Assembly: GCA_947685225.1 (NCBI GenBank)
Contig: CANTUV010000015.1
Coordinates: 186,001-250,000 of the forward strand
DNA length: 64,000 bases
Direction of reading: 5' to 3'
Source of the DNA: Garcia nutans
Lineage: Eukaryota; Streptophyta; Magnoliopsida; Malpighiales; Euphorbiaceae
Shown here: positions 12,306 through 24,381 of the stretch, in pieces
How positions within the stretch are numbered: position 1 is the stretch's first letter
Layout: each line of letters starts with the position of its first letter
Position numbers and translations under genes: made by a program
Notes under the pieces: generated by a model
The model's input: only the letters and a program-made list of their open reading frames with translations
Told to the model about the DNA's origin: nothing
The model's database searches: none

Positions 12306-14640
12306 TGACTTCAACTCTTTTAGCTGGACTGGTCTTTTTGTCTTTTGCGTCTTCATTCTTTTGATATTTTCTAATGTTCCATTCTTTTGCACTTTTTCAA
12401 AAAATTCAGTTATTTTTAGCTGGCCCCTTATATCTTCTCCTTAACTCCAATGATTTTTCTCAAGTAGGCCCTGATTGATGTTTGTCTTGTCTAGATCTTC
12501 ACACAAGTATGCATTTCTTCTTTTGCAAAATGACTGGAGCTTCCTCACGCAATGGGCTTTCCATGCCCCCCTGATTCCATATCCTCTTTATGGTTGCTTC
12601 ATAGAATATTACTATTTACTTTTGACAAGAAAAATGGAGTGTGATATGCTCATGTATGCATGATATGCATGGATAATACTTACAGTGGTTCCATTGACTC
12701 ACAGACTGAGGTTATCAGCTGAAATGTTCTTATTGGTTCCTTCCAGATGCCCATTCAGGTCTTGCTTTGGAATGACATGACTCTTCACATTTATGGCTTT
12801 TATCTTAAAGATGTTGAAAACAAGAATAATGGAGGCCCCAAGCAGCAGAGATACATCTATTTCAAATTATGGTTCAGTATGTCAATTGGTAGCTTCTTCA
12901 TGACCTTGCCATTAATCATTTTCTTTGCCCAATGTGTGCTTCAAGGTTCAATAGTTCAACATACTCCCCTTAACCTAAAGGCTTTTTACAACAAGAAAAC
13001 ATTTTTTTAAACCTTAAAATTTTAGCTTTGTCAAATCAGTGTCATTGTACCTCAGGACTCAATTTTCCAAATTAACATATCTATAACATGACAACTCTAG
13101 TTACCATACTAAACTCAAGAATTATTTCTATTTAAGTAAGAATTGTTGCACTTCAGATAAGCACATACATATTACTTGGCCAAAGGTCTCATTGAGTTTG
13201 AATATTGTCTATCTCATATGCATGCTTATTCAAACTATCTCCACTAATAAACTCTACCTACCAAGAGAGATCAACAGGTCTTTGATAGGCTTGAAATGGG
13301 GTCTATAAGGGACATGGGTTAAATGAAAGCCATTTTGAAATTGGAGCCCGATGTGATACTATGGACAAGCCTTCACATTATAAACTTTTCTTGGAACTTT
13401 AGATAGTTGAGAGCATGACAAGATAGAGCTTTGAACATTCTTCTTTCTTTTTGACATGAATCTAGATCTTGATTGGGACTGTCTTTTCCCTTATAAAAAG
13501 GTTGATACCCACATTCCTTTTATTTCTTCTTTTCCCTTTTCTTTCTCTTTCTTTTTCTTACTCCTTCTTTTCTTTGAGCATTTTATCATTTTGTCCTTCT
13601 CCTTGTAGGACTTTCAAGTACAAGACTTTCAAGAACTGGATGAATTTTCTCCTTTTTCTCTGATTTTGATTGAATCTTTGGTTGGGTTGGACCAGTTCAA
13701 GTCAAACTATCCTTATAAACCAAATTAAAGCCTTTTGCTGCTTTAGGTAAACATGAACTCGGTCGACTTTCCGAACCATTTTGGGTTTTATTTTTTTTCC
13801 CTCTTTCTTCATTTTTTTGTTTGTCTTTCTTCTTTTTTCTTTTTCGTTTTTTATTTCTTTTTTTCTTTTCTTTTTCTTTTTTTTGTTCCAGCTCTAAAAG
13901 AGTCATCTTGTTTGTACCAACTTGGATTTCTAATAATGGATGAGTGGAGTGATATGAATCTTCTTTAACAGGGATAAATTATTTGTTACTCTGATGTTGT
14001 CTTGATAGATTGGAGATATTAGGTGAACTTCAACAACCCTTATGGTCTTGAGAACATCAACTATCCTTACGGTCTTGGCTATGCATTCCATTCTTTAATC
14101 TTCTTGCCTCTTCACCTTAGTGATCATAAGACTTGTCAAAAGTATCACAATAGCTCAGGGCAGGTCATTGGGCTTATAAGTCAATAAAGAGAAAGCTAAA
14201 ATCTCATAAGGGCTCAAAAGGGACAACTAGGGATTGATATTTAATTAGGTGGATACTAGTTGTTGGCTCATCAAACAATGCCTAGATCATCTCTCCCTTA
14301 AATAAGCGAAGTTCAATTTTGCCTCGAAAGTTTGTCAAAGCATGTTCTAAGACTGACTAGGACCTAGACAAAGGTAATTATGCAGGAGCCTTCTCTAAGT
14401 AAGCATACACAACTCAATGCTATAGAGCAATTCCCTCGCCTAGTAAAGTCATTTGAATCATTATGCTTAAATATATTAATTCATGAATTATCAAGCTAGA
14501 TTCCTCATTGGTTGAGCACCAAAATGAACAAAGACCATAAAAATTTTGATGAAAATAATTTATTTAAACAAACATAATTTGAAAAACATAATTGTTCCAA
14601 ATAAATACTAAAGAAAGCAAAATAAAAAGAGCAACACTCC
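12306..14640. other. Element A 3' untranslated region
   Basis: This non-coding stretch is collinear with 22166-24376 in element B, including shared phrases such as GCTTCCTCACG and a T/C-rich tract near 13500 and 13800. No pol-type motif is visible on either strand. It is where pol would normally lie or end, so pol appears to have been lost before A and B separated. Position 14397-14401 carries the unfilled site corresponding to the Tekay insertion in B. Confidence 0.65.
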
Positions 14641-14643
14641 ATG

Positions 14644-16335
14644 CTAAGGGAAGTTTGTTAAATAAAATTTCTCCTTATTCCACATCTTCAATATTCCCAT
14701 CTTGAAAGGAGGATAAGACAAAATCTTCCTCCAATCCTCTTCCCACCATGAAGGTTGCCGGTGGAGGTACTCTTCCAAACTTAGGCAAATGATTATTCTT
14801 GGTATTGATCTTGTCATGCTGAGGTAGCTTACCACTATTGATTATATCTTGGATCTCATGCTTCAATCGGGTACATCTATCGGTCTCATGTCCTTGAGTC
14901 TAATGAAATTGACAAAAAGTCATAGTATTAAATTTTAGGGGTAAAGGATTAGGTAAAGGATGAGGAGTCAATGGTTGTAATAGTCCCTCCTTTTGTAGCT
15001 TGTTGAAAACCCAAGACAAAGGCTTCCCCAGATCTGAAACTGCCTTCTATTTGCTTGACCAGTTGTATTGAGATCAAATTCCTTTTGTGTACTTTTATTG
15101 TTAGGCTGATAATTTTGTTTTGCAGAAAAATGGTTCTTCTACCTTTCCCACTCTTCAATTTGTAGACTAGCTTGGAGAAGATCTTTGAAATCCTAGATGA
15201 GTGTATGAGACATCCTTTCACGAAGACTAGGCAACACCCCTTTCATAATCATCCTTATTTGATCATATTCATCGGGCCTCTTCTTGAGCAATGAAGCCTT
15301 ATTCCTCCACCTTTTCACATAGTCTACAAAATTCTCATTTAGCCTTTGTCTAATGGACTCAATTTCTATTAAGGTTACTTCTAGCTCGACATTATACCCA
15401 TATTGCTGAATGAAAGCCTTGTACAACATGTTCCAATCTTTTTGAGTACTTTCTTCTAAGGTGTTGAACCAAATTTGGACAATAGGGTCCAATGAGAGCA
15501 TGAAATACCTCAGATTTTGAGCTTTAGTAGCTTGGGCAGACTTCATAACAGTGATGTACTGCTTCACACGGAGATGAGAGTTTCCAGCACCATTGTACCT
15601 AGCGAAGGAAGGCATCTTGAACTTATAAGGGACTTCCTCATCTAGTTCAAACAACTTGTTGATCTCAGACATCTCTTCGGTTTTCAGCTTCTTCTCGAAT
15701 TTCTTTTCTAAATCAGCAATCAGTTTCTCAACATCAGAAGTTTCAGTCTTTTCCATAGCTGATCTTTCAATAATCTTCGGCTCTTTCTTCTTGTCTTGAG
15801 GATCTTGGAAGTATTGAGCCCAATCTTCATCATCATCAATGATCACCTTATTATCATCAAAAACCACTTCACCAACCTTAGCCTTCTTGGTGCTTGTGGA
15901 TGCTTCGGCATTGTTCTCAAACTTTGTAGTCATTTGATTCTTCATGATCTCAACTAAGGCCCCCTTTAGTTCTTCCATTTTAGCATTGAGGGCATCGTCC
16001 ACCATTCTTTGAATTTGTTCTGGCTTCATTGCTTTTGGTGAAAAAGTGATTGAGTAGCTGCTAGATTCTTCATCTCCGGTGTAGGTCAGATTGTCGTAAG
16101 CTTTTGAACTGTCATAATCCAGGGCTGTGAGCCAGAGAGGATCAATGATATGAGATGCAAATGTATGTATGCATGTATGCACAAACAATAAATAAAGAAA
16201 GATAATTAGGACATTCCTTCCCACCTTATAACTTCCACATACAAATAGTGAGTCTCTTTTCCTAGGTATATGGTTAACAAAGTACCAACATGGGGTTTCT
16301 TGTTTTTGAAAAATTCTCTTGGACTTTTCAACCAA
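14644..16335 (-). pseudogene. Tat/Ogre-type gag remnant of element A
   Basis: The open part (15193-16335) gives 380 residues. An N-terminal stretch is followed by a charged coiled-coil-like segment (about residues 110-220). A retrotransposon gag core comes next at about 235-375, with the PSFARYNGAGNSHLRVKQY and YVKRWRNKASLL signatures. Reading continues in the same frame beyond a TAG at 15193. A second TAG lies about 60 bases on, and a zinc-binding FCQFH...GHETDRC motif near 14875-14920 is itself split by TAG. It then runs into an LKHEIQDIINSGK segment typical of Tat gag tails. Gag would form the particle that packages element RNA. The many in-frame TAGs make this a pseudogene. The start Met is uncertain because the segment upstream looks like a leader with a possible splice acceptor near 16120. 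Confidence 0.75.
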
Positions 16336-17096
16336 TAGTTATGTTTTAAAAATGAAAATCAGTTCATGATAATTCCCATTAATTAGGTTTTAATCCATTC
16401 AACTAATTAAAATAACTTTTATGCTATATTGGATTAAAACTAAATTAAAAGGTTTATTATAAATAGATTTCTCACTTGAAAAATTAACTAATGATTCATA
16501 CCAAAAACAAGCCCATGATTTATAACTCTTAGCATAAACTAGGCTCACAATTGATTTTTGGTATTTCATAATTGACTTAAATAATTTGTAAGCTCTTTAA
16601 AAAGGTTATGAAAATAATTTTGTTTCTAAGCCCATTGTAAAAAGATTTTAGAAAAAATAGATTTTGGGCTTTGTATTTGAGTCATGAGAAAAGAACTAGT
16701 TTTTGGAAAAGTTTTATATCTAAAGACCATTTTAAAAAGTTATGAAAATAGCTTTGGCCTTTTGGACTTTAAAGAACAATTTATTTTGAGCTTACAATGT
16801 ACTTAGGTCATATTAGAAAAAGAACAAACCAAATAAGCCATGATTTAAGTCAAGATAAATTAACCATAGTCAAACAACAAACATTGGGGTAAAAATCTAA
16901 GGAAAGTAACTAGGCCAATTACATGAGCTTTAGTCTTTGGGTTAAAAGGCTTAGGTTTCCATAGCAAGTATATACCAAAAGGTACAAGGCTATAAGTGGT
17001 TAAGCCATACTCGATCTCCATACCTTGAGTGAAAGTATGGTATCCCTTACATAACACAACACGGGTAACATGGGCGTCCTAACTCACGCATACTAA
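16336..17096. other. Element A leader region
   Basis: Non-coding sequence between the gag remnant and the primer site. It is collinear with 38155-39105 of element B, sharing phrases such as AACACGGGTAACA and CCTAACTCACGCA. Confidence 0.65.
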
Positions 17097-18725
17097 TATG
17101 TGCATAATTTGTTACTTTTATTGTCAATATTTTTGGTATTTTGGAATTAGTTTTAAGCTTAACTCAGTTGGTTGAACAATTTTTATCAATTAGACATGAT
17201 CTTAGTTTCTTTTGGAATAATACCATTAAATTGAGGAATTTTCAGCATTTTTAATATCTTGACCATTGTTTTCTTCTTCAGGCATAACTGAAGATGTAAA
17301 TCTTCAGATTGAGTGATTTGTGATTCATTGGAAATATAGAAAGGAGCTCTATAAATTTTTGAGAGGATTCAAGATTCAATTCATTGTCAAAATTAATAAA
17401 AAAAAGAGCTCTGAATCCAGAACAAATATCCTGAATGAACATAATGAAAATAATATAATGGGGTTTTATTGTGTAAGACATATATGGAGATCCAAAGGTA
17501 AAAAAAAGCTCATCCTAGGCCCATTTGAATCTTAAAAGATGGACCTACAATTTCTTTGAAGACAATTAAGTGAAATGAGGTCGTTTTGATTGCCAAAAAC
17601 GTCAGAGAAGTTGATCATTTTGAACAGAAATATCTGGTTCGACCTAATTTAGTTTTTAGATCATATCTTCTGCTGTGAGTGTCTGTTTTGGCGAACCTTA
17701 TCTCATTAGAAAGGTGAGAAGGAGATCTTCAAGTTTGTTGAAGAAGTCAGAACTAGATTCGAAAATGAAGGAGCTGAAAAATGGGAGAGAAATCACAACA
17801 ATGAAGATTTTCTATTGACTGCTTTTAAAATTCCCAAGTAATTAGAGATTCTGTTGTCTTTGAGAGGCTATAAAAGGTGTGATTCTGAAGCAGCAAGGGG
17901 ACACGTTTTTCCACATAGTTCATCATTTACTTTGAGGTTTCATTTCTTTATTTTAGTGGTTGTAAGCCATGAGTGGCTAATTTCTTGGTTCAATTCAAGG
18001 GATTTAACATCCATGTGTATTTGTGAGACTTGTTCTTAATTTAAATAATTTCTTCTTTGAATATCTGTTATTTCTTGTATTTAAGGAGTTAGTTCTATTG
18101 AAGGATTTTCTAAAAAGGACTATTAGTTAATTGTTTGGTAGGATTAAATGCTATTTCATCTTCATAATTCGTAATTGTTGTGAAATATTGAATGTTAGTA
18201 GGAATTAGGTTTTACTGATTATGTTCCAAATTTTTGGTAATAATCTAAAGAAACAATAGGGTTGAATTAAACAAATTATGCTTTCTAAATTGTTGATCAA
18301 GTTTAACTATTCATGTTCTTATTGCTTTTATTAGATTGAAAAGTATTGCTTAATACCTGCTCATCTAATAATTAGAGTCAATGAGGGTGCTAGGCTCAAA
18401 TTTATGATAATAGGAAAGTTAGGGAATTTATCATACTTGTTGGTAAGTTTCAGTTAAGTATTCAAAGGGTAATTACTACATAATTTGTCTGTGATCATTT
18501 ATATATTTGATTATAAATCCCTTGAATTGAATGTTTGTTAGATTGAATTCCAATTTGAGTTTATTTGTTATCTTAATTTCTTTAATTAAATTTCCAAAAA
18601 CCAATCCCCTTTTTCTCTTTACACAATAACACAAAATTAAGATTTCAGTCTTTAGGGTTCGACCTGAATTCACCACTTCTATAGTTAAAATTCAGAAATT
18701 AATTTTCGGTGGAATCGACAAACAT
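17097..18725. mobile_element. 1.6-kb insertion in element A leader
   Basis: The leader of element B runs directly from CCTAACTCACGCA to the ATCTAATATGATGCAATGG phrase. Element A has about 1.63 kb between them. The insert may begin at TGTGCATAATTTG and ends close to TCGGTGGAATCGACA, which suggests a solo LTR. I could not find a clean target duplication. No coding domain is seen; the small ORFs are unsupported. Confidence 0.5.
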
Positions 18726-18817
18726 CACACACGATGTAATCTAATATGATGCAATGGATAATATCATAATAAGAAAGAATAGAATAATATAAAGACCAAC
18801 GGAATCAACTTCTCTTA

Positions 18818-18835
18818 TCTCCAGTGGAGTCCCCA
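18818..18835 (-). other. Primer-binding site of element A (tRNA-Arg type)
   Basis: The plus strand reads TCTCCAGTGGAGTCCCCA, close to the 3' end of plant tRNA-Arg including CCA, with one base changed near the end. It adjoins the LTR start at 18837. tRNA-Arg priming is a known trait of Ogre-type elements. Confidence 0.75.
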
Positions 18836-18836
18836 C

Positions 18837-20743
18837 TGTGAGCGAAAATTTTTACCCCCACTCCCGGTGGAATGGTTCTTGCAACTTTGGCACTGTTTAG
18901 GCTTGGGGCCTTAGAGAACATCGACCTAAGCCCGGAGAAAATGGAGTCGCCACCCGGAAAGGCCGGAAAAAAGAAAGGGGTGGATGACTCGATTCCTAAG
19001 GAATCCCCAACCCCCTAATGGGTTCAAAAAGTTGGGTAGATATGGGGAAGGTGAGAAATGGCCCAGCACCCCCACAATGCTCGGTTCATTGGAATCAGCC
19101 TCCTTTACAGGTCTTAATATTATAAAATTTTTAAGTATAATAATATTATCCATATTACATGCAACAATTAAAATAAAGCATCATTATATTAAAATCAAAG
19201 CAATGTCCAAACAAAACAAATAAATGGACACCCATCCGAGGATGGAAACATGTCCTTACATCATCCATGTCTAAAACTAAATAGGACACCCACCGAAAGG
19301 TGGAAACGTGTCCTTTACATTGGTCCAAAAACTTTAAGATAAAATAAATTACATAAAATTTATGAGGTACCCAAAATATGAAAACATACCTCTTACAATG
19401 TTTTGAAATCAAAATAAATCAATAAAAGTAAACATCCATCTATCATAAATATATCATTCATCAAAGACATCAAACATCAATCAAAATATATAATAAACAT
19501 TCATCCAATCTAAATAAAATAGTAAGTATATAACTTTAGGGTTCATGCATCAATTAGGGTTTCTTGGGTTTTATGTTTAACAATTAGGGTTTTGCATATA
19601 CTAGTTTAATTAGTTGAGAAAATATTTTAAAGAAATAGCATGGCTACTGGGTGTTTAAATATGAAGATTAGATTTGAAATAAATTGGGGTTTGAATCTAA
19701 AGAATGGATGTTTTATATTTAGGGTTTCGGAAGTTGTATGAAAATAATATTAAAAATTTAGGGTTTAAATAAGTAAGATTGAAAATCATGAAAATTGGTT
19801 TTTAGATTAGGTATTTGAAAAAATAAGTTACTGTGATTTTACAAAAATTGATTTGGTTAGGGTTTTAAGAAAACAGATTGTTGTGGCTTTAGAAAAGTAT
19901 AATTTAGGGTTTTAGATTTTAAAAATATGTGTTATGTGTATTATGGTATTAGGTTTTTTAAAGAAATAGTTTTCGGGTTTCAAATAGAGCTTGGCCTGTT
20001 AATAGAATAATTGATCAAATTATATGATGAAACAATTAATCCAACTTATTGAAGCTACTGTAAACATAAACAAAGAAATAGAGATTCAAACCTTCGTTGT
20101 TGGTTCCACCATAATCTTTGAATTCTAGTTGAATAATAATAAAGATAGTGTAGGCTGCCTATGATGGATTGTTGATTGCTGCCTCTTGATCTCTCAAGCT
20201 TGAGGTTGGCCAAAACATCTAAAAGTCCAAATTCGAAATAATAAATTTTTATCCTTCATTCTTTGTCTTTAATGTGGTATTTATAAGAAAAAAAATCCTA
20301 AACCTAATCCTAATTTGCTAAAAAAAATAAAAACCTTTTAGGAAATAAAATTAAAAACCAAGTAGAATAGGGTTTTGGAAAAACCGCGTGCGGGACGGGC
20401 GTGCATAAATGTGCTGGCAAAAAAATTGCTTCTGGGGCGCTGGGCGCTGGCCAGCTAGTTCGCCGCAGGAATTTTCTGCGACGAATTGGCTATCCTGCAG
20501 CGATTTGGCCCAAGCCAATTCATCTTCGGAGACGAAAATTTTTCGTCACCTATTCTTCTGTTGCCGATTTTTATTTATTTATTTTTATCTTTTTTTACTG
20601 TTACCTTTTTATTTTTATTAAAAATGAATATTATAAGTAATGAATATTAAAATAAATATTATTTATTTAAAATATCACAAAAATTATTTTGGACTGTTTT
20701 AAAAAATATTGGACTAGACTAGGTCAAAAATTAATGGTCTACA
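18837..20743 (-). repeat. Element A 5' LTR
   Basis: It begins TGTGAGCGAAAA and ends AATGGTCTACA, followed by target duplication ATACC. It retains the GGAGTCGCCA copy inside the LTR (18943-18952). Confidence 0.85.
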
Positions 20744-20748
20744 ATACC

Positions 20749-21164
20749 GTCGTTTGTTGGCTCCACCAAATTTGTTTGAACGAGATTCTGGATGATCTTT
20801 GGCAAAGACAATGAATACACTGCCTTTGTAGAGTTTTGTGTTGTTGATCTTCCTCATCTATCTTTGCTGTTTCTTTTTGTTTATCAAGCTTGATAGGGTT
20901 CGTTGGTTGATTACTGAATTTTCCAGAGTTCTAGCAGCCAATCAAAAGCCAAAGGTCCAAAAAGCATCCAAACCTTTGAATCGAACCTGTTTTAGGGTTT
21001 AGAGCACTGGTATCATGTAAAAACCAACCAAATCTTCTAAAATAGACCTTATTAGGGTTTTAAAAGTTTAATTAGCTTATTTTAGGTTCTATTGCAATAT
21101 ATTAGTCCAATCAAAGGTTTGGAATTAACACCAGACTAGAAAGGGCCAAAATCAAGGGTCTACA
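20749..21164 (-). repeat. Element B 3' LTR, second part
   Basis: The LTR of B resumes after A's right target duplication. The phrase GTTGGCTCCACCAAATTTG matches the GTTGGTTCCACCATAATC block of other Tat LTRs, and the segment ends AAGGGTCTACA followed by the polypurine tract complement GTTTGCCCCCTGCTTG (21165-21180). Confidence 0.8.
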
Positions 21165-21261
21165 GTTTGCCCCCTGCTTGAATGATCTTGAATTTATTCA
21201 TAGAGTGAAAAGCAACATGGTTTGAATTGATTTTGGACAAGGATGATTTTTGACTCATAAT

Positions 21262-21575
21262 GATTCAGATTCTAGATCCAAGGTGAGTTTTGTACTCGAA
21301 AATAATTTGGGTTCTGGACTCGAAATGAGTTCTAGACTAAAAAAATGATTTGAGTTCTGAACCCGGATGAGTTCTGGACTCAAAAATAATTTAGATTTTG
21401 GACCCAAGCGAGTTTTGGACTAAAAAATGATTTGGGTTCTGAACCCGAGTGAGTTCTGGACTCAAAATGATTTAGGTTCTAGACCCGAGATAGTTCTAGA
21501 CTCAAAAAAATAATTTGGGTTCTGGACCCGGAGTGAGTTCTGGACTAAAAAATGATTTGAGTTTTGGACCTAAGA
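21262..21575. repeat. Minisatellite 1 of element B
   Basis: Same type as 11240-11545: units of about 40 bp with GGGTTCTGGACCCGAGTGAG and TTCTGGACTCAAAAATAATTT phrases. Confidence 0.85.
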
Positions 21576-21635
21576 CTGACCTTTTTATCAATTGAGAATT
21601 CTAGCTTAAATGGTTGTTCCATTCTTTAATAGATT

Positions 21636-22165
21636 GTGGGTCTTTACCCACCAAAAATGGATCTTTATCCATTGGAGATCAAGTCTTTACCCTTGAAACA
21701 TGGATCCTTATCCATTGGAAAATTGGGTCTTTACCCTTGAAACATGAATCTTTATCCATTGGAGATCGGATCTTTACCTTTGAAACATAGATCTTTATCC
21801 ATTAGAGATCGAGTCTTTACCCTTGAAACATGGATCTTTATCCATTGGAGAATTGTTGAAACATGGATCTTTATCCATTGGAGGTCGGGTCTTTACCCTT
21901 GAAACATGGATCTTTATCCATTGGAGAATTGGGTCTTTACCCTTGAAACATGGATCTTTATCCATTGGAGATCGGGTCTTTACCCTTATAACATGGATCT
22001 TTATCCATTGGAGAATTGGGTCTTTACCCTTGAAACATGGATTTTTATCCATTGGAGATCGGGTCTTTACCCTTGAAACATGGATCTTTTTCCATTGGAG
22101 ATCAGGTATTTACCCTTGAAATATGGATCTTTATCCATTAGAGATCAGGTCTTTACCCTGGCTTC
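21636..22165. repeat. Minisatellite 2 of element B, ~43-bp unit
   Basis: About 12 units of GATCTTTATCCATTGGAGAT followed by CGGGTCTTTACCCTTGAAACATG. It is related to the 41-bp array in element A but has its own homogenised variant. The ORFs on both strands across it come from its periodicity. Confidence 0.9.
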
Positions 22166-24376
22166 ATCTCTTTTAGCTAGACTGATCTTTTATTTTTTTG
22201 CATCTTCATTCTTTTGAGAGTTCTAATTTTCTTCGTTTTCCATTCTTTTTGTTCTTCCTTTGCACTTTTGCAAAAAATTCAGCCTTTTTTTAGCTAGCCT
22301 TCATATCTTTTCCTTGCCCCCCTGGGTGGCAAAATATTAGAAGTGAGTCTCAAAATATTTTGTACATATATAAACTCAAAAAATTGAAAGGAGATACTTT
22401 ACCCCCTGTGTAGGCTCAAATCCATGATTTTTTCTATGCGACTTTGGTTGATGTTTGTATATTATCCAGCTCATCGAACAAGCATGCATTTCTTCTTTCT
22501 TTTGCAAAATTACTGGAGCTTCCTCACGTAATGGGCTTTCCATGCCCCATGATTCCATATCCACTTTATGGCTGCTTCATAGAATATTACTATTTATTTT
22601 TTACAAAGAAAAATAGAGTGTGATAATCTCATGTATGCATGATATGCACGAATTATACTTACAATGGTTCCATTGACTCACAGACTGTGGTGATCAGCTA
22701 AAGTGTTCTCATTGACTCCTTCCAAATGCCCATTCAGGTCTTGTACTGGAATGGCAAAAGGCTTCACTTTTATGGCTTTTACCTTAAAGATGTTGAAAAT
22801 ATAAATAATGGAGACCTCAAATGGCAGAGTCAGAGATACATTCATTTCAAAATATGATCAAGCATATCAATTGGTTGCTTCTTCATAACCTTGCCAGTAA
22901 TCATTTACTTTGCCCAATGTGTCCTTCGAGGTTTGATAGTTCAACATACTCCCCTTAACTTGAAGGCTTTGTAATTTTTTTTTTTGAATTTTCAATTTTG
23001 AATTTTTATTTTGAAATCAAATGTTGGCTTTGCCAAATTAATGTCAATTTACCTCAAGACTTGATTTTTCAAATTAACATATCTATAACATGACAACCCT
23101 AGTTACCGTACTAAACTCGGGAATCATTTCTATTTAAGCAAGAACTGTTGCACTTCAGATAGGCCCATACACATTACTTGGTCAAAGGTATCATTGAGTT
23201 TGAATATTGTCTCTCATATACATGCTTATTCAAACTATCTCCACTAATAGACTCTACCTACCATGAGAGATGAACATGTCTTTAATATACTTGAAACGGG
23301 GTCTATAAGGGACACGGGTTAAATGAAAGCCATTTGTAATTTGGAGCCGTTGTGACACTATGGGCAAACCCTGACATTACAAATTTGTTGTTTAGACAGT
23401 TGGAAGCAGGAATAAGATAGAGCTTTAAACATTCTTCTTTCTTCTTGACATTAATATAGATATTGATTGGGACATTCTTTACCTTTGCAAAAAGTTTGAC
23501 ACCCACATTCCTTTCCTTCTTTTTTTTTTCTTTTGACTTTTCTTTCTCTTTCTTTTTCTTACTCTCCCTTTCTTTAAGCATTTTATCATTTTGTTCTTCT
23601 TCCCTGTAGGACTGTCAAGTACAGGACTTTCAAGAACTGGATGACCTTTCTTCTATCTCTCTAATTTTGATTGAATCTTTAGTTGGGTTGGACCAATTCC
23701 AGTCAAACTGTCCTTATAAACCAAATGGAAGTCTTTTCTTGCTTTAGGTAAAAGAGAACTCGATTGGTTTTCTAAACCGTTTTGGTTTTTATTTTCTTTT
23801 ATTTTTATTTTTCTTTCTTCTTTCTTCTTTTTTTGTATTATTATTTTTTTTCTTTTTTTTTTGGTTCTAGATCTAAAAGAGTTGTCTTGTTTGTACCAAC
23901 TTATGTTTCTGATAATGGATGAGTGGAGTGGCATAAATCTGCTTTAACAAGGATAAATCATTCATTACTTTGATGTTATCTTCATAGATTGGAGATATTA
24001 GGTGAACTTCAACTACCCTTATGGTCTTGAGAACATCAACTATCTTTACGGTCTTGGCTATGCATTCCATTATTTGATCTTCTTGCCCTTCACCTTAGTG
24101 ATCATAAGACTTGTCAAAAGTATCACAACATCTCAGGGCAAGTTATTGGGCTTATAAGTCAATAAAGAGAAAGCTAAAATCTCATAAAGGCTCAAAGGGA
24201 TAACTAGGGATTGATATTTTATTGGGTGGATACTAGTTGTTGGCTTAACCAAACAGTGTCTAGATCATCTCTCCCTTATATAAGCAGAGTTCAATTTTGC
24301 CTCTTAAGTCCATCAAAGCATGATCTAAGACTGACTAGGACCTAGAAAAAGGTCATTATGTAGGATCCCTCTCTAA
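22166..24376. other. Element B 3' untranslated region
   Basis: Non-coding, collinear with 12306-14400 of element A. It ends at the Tekay insertion point. Several T/C-rich tracts (23500-23550, 23780-23870) give spurious lysine-rich ORFs on the minus strand. Confidence 0.65.
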
Positions 24377-24381
24377 GTAAG
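24377..24381. repeat. Target duplication GTAAG, left copy
   Basis: GTAAG precedes the TGTAACACC terminus and is repeated at 34411-34415 after the other LTR. The uninterrupted site CTAAGTAAGCATAC is preserved in element A near 14395. Confidence 0.9.

Larger units (their letters stand above)
9252..20743 (-). mobile_element. Tat/Ogre-like LTR element A, pol-less
   Basis: It is a complete element of 11.5 kb in minus orientation with an exact 5-bp target duplication ATACC (9247-9251 and 20744-20748). The LTRs are 9252-11129 and 18837-20743. The polypurine tract complement is at 11130-11145 and the tRNA-Arg-type primer site at 18818-18835. Internally it has a gag remnant (14644-16335) and two minisatellite arrays, but no RT, RNase H or integrase coding. 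A 1.6-kb insert at about 17097-18725 is absent from element B. It sits inside the LTR of a member of its own family. Confidence 0.85.

Noticed and set aside
11733..12364. Chain of ORFs with repeated SSPLKMDLHPL peptides
   Set aside because: They are products of the 41-bp minisatellite periodicity, with no domain or start context.
13697..13968. Lysine-rich and phenylalanine-rich ORFs on opposite strands
   Set aside because: Both come from one T/C-rich tract that is repeated in element B near 23780-23870; low complexity only.
18818..18835. tRNA-Arg-like sequence as a possible tRNA gene
   Set aside because: Only the 3' end of the tRNA is matched, directly beside an LTR, so it is a primer-binding site; no cloverleaf is present.
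21636..22165. Regular 43-bp repeats resembling a CRISPR array
   Set aside because: There are no unique spacers: the whole 43-bp unit repeats in tandem within a plant retrotransposon 3'UTR, with a related array in a sister element.
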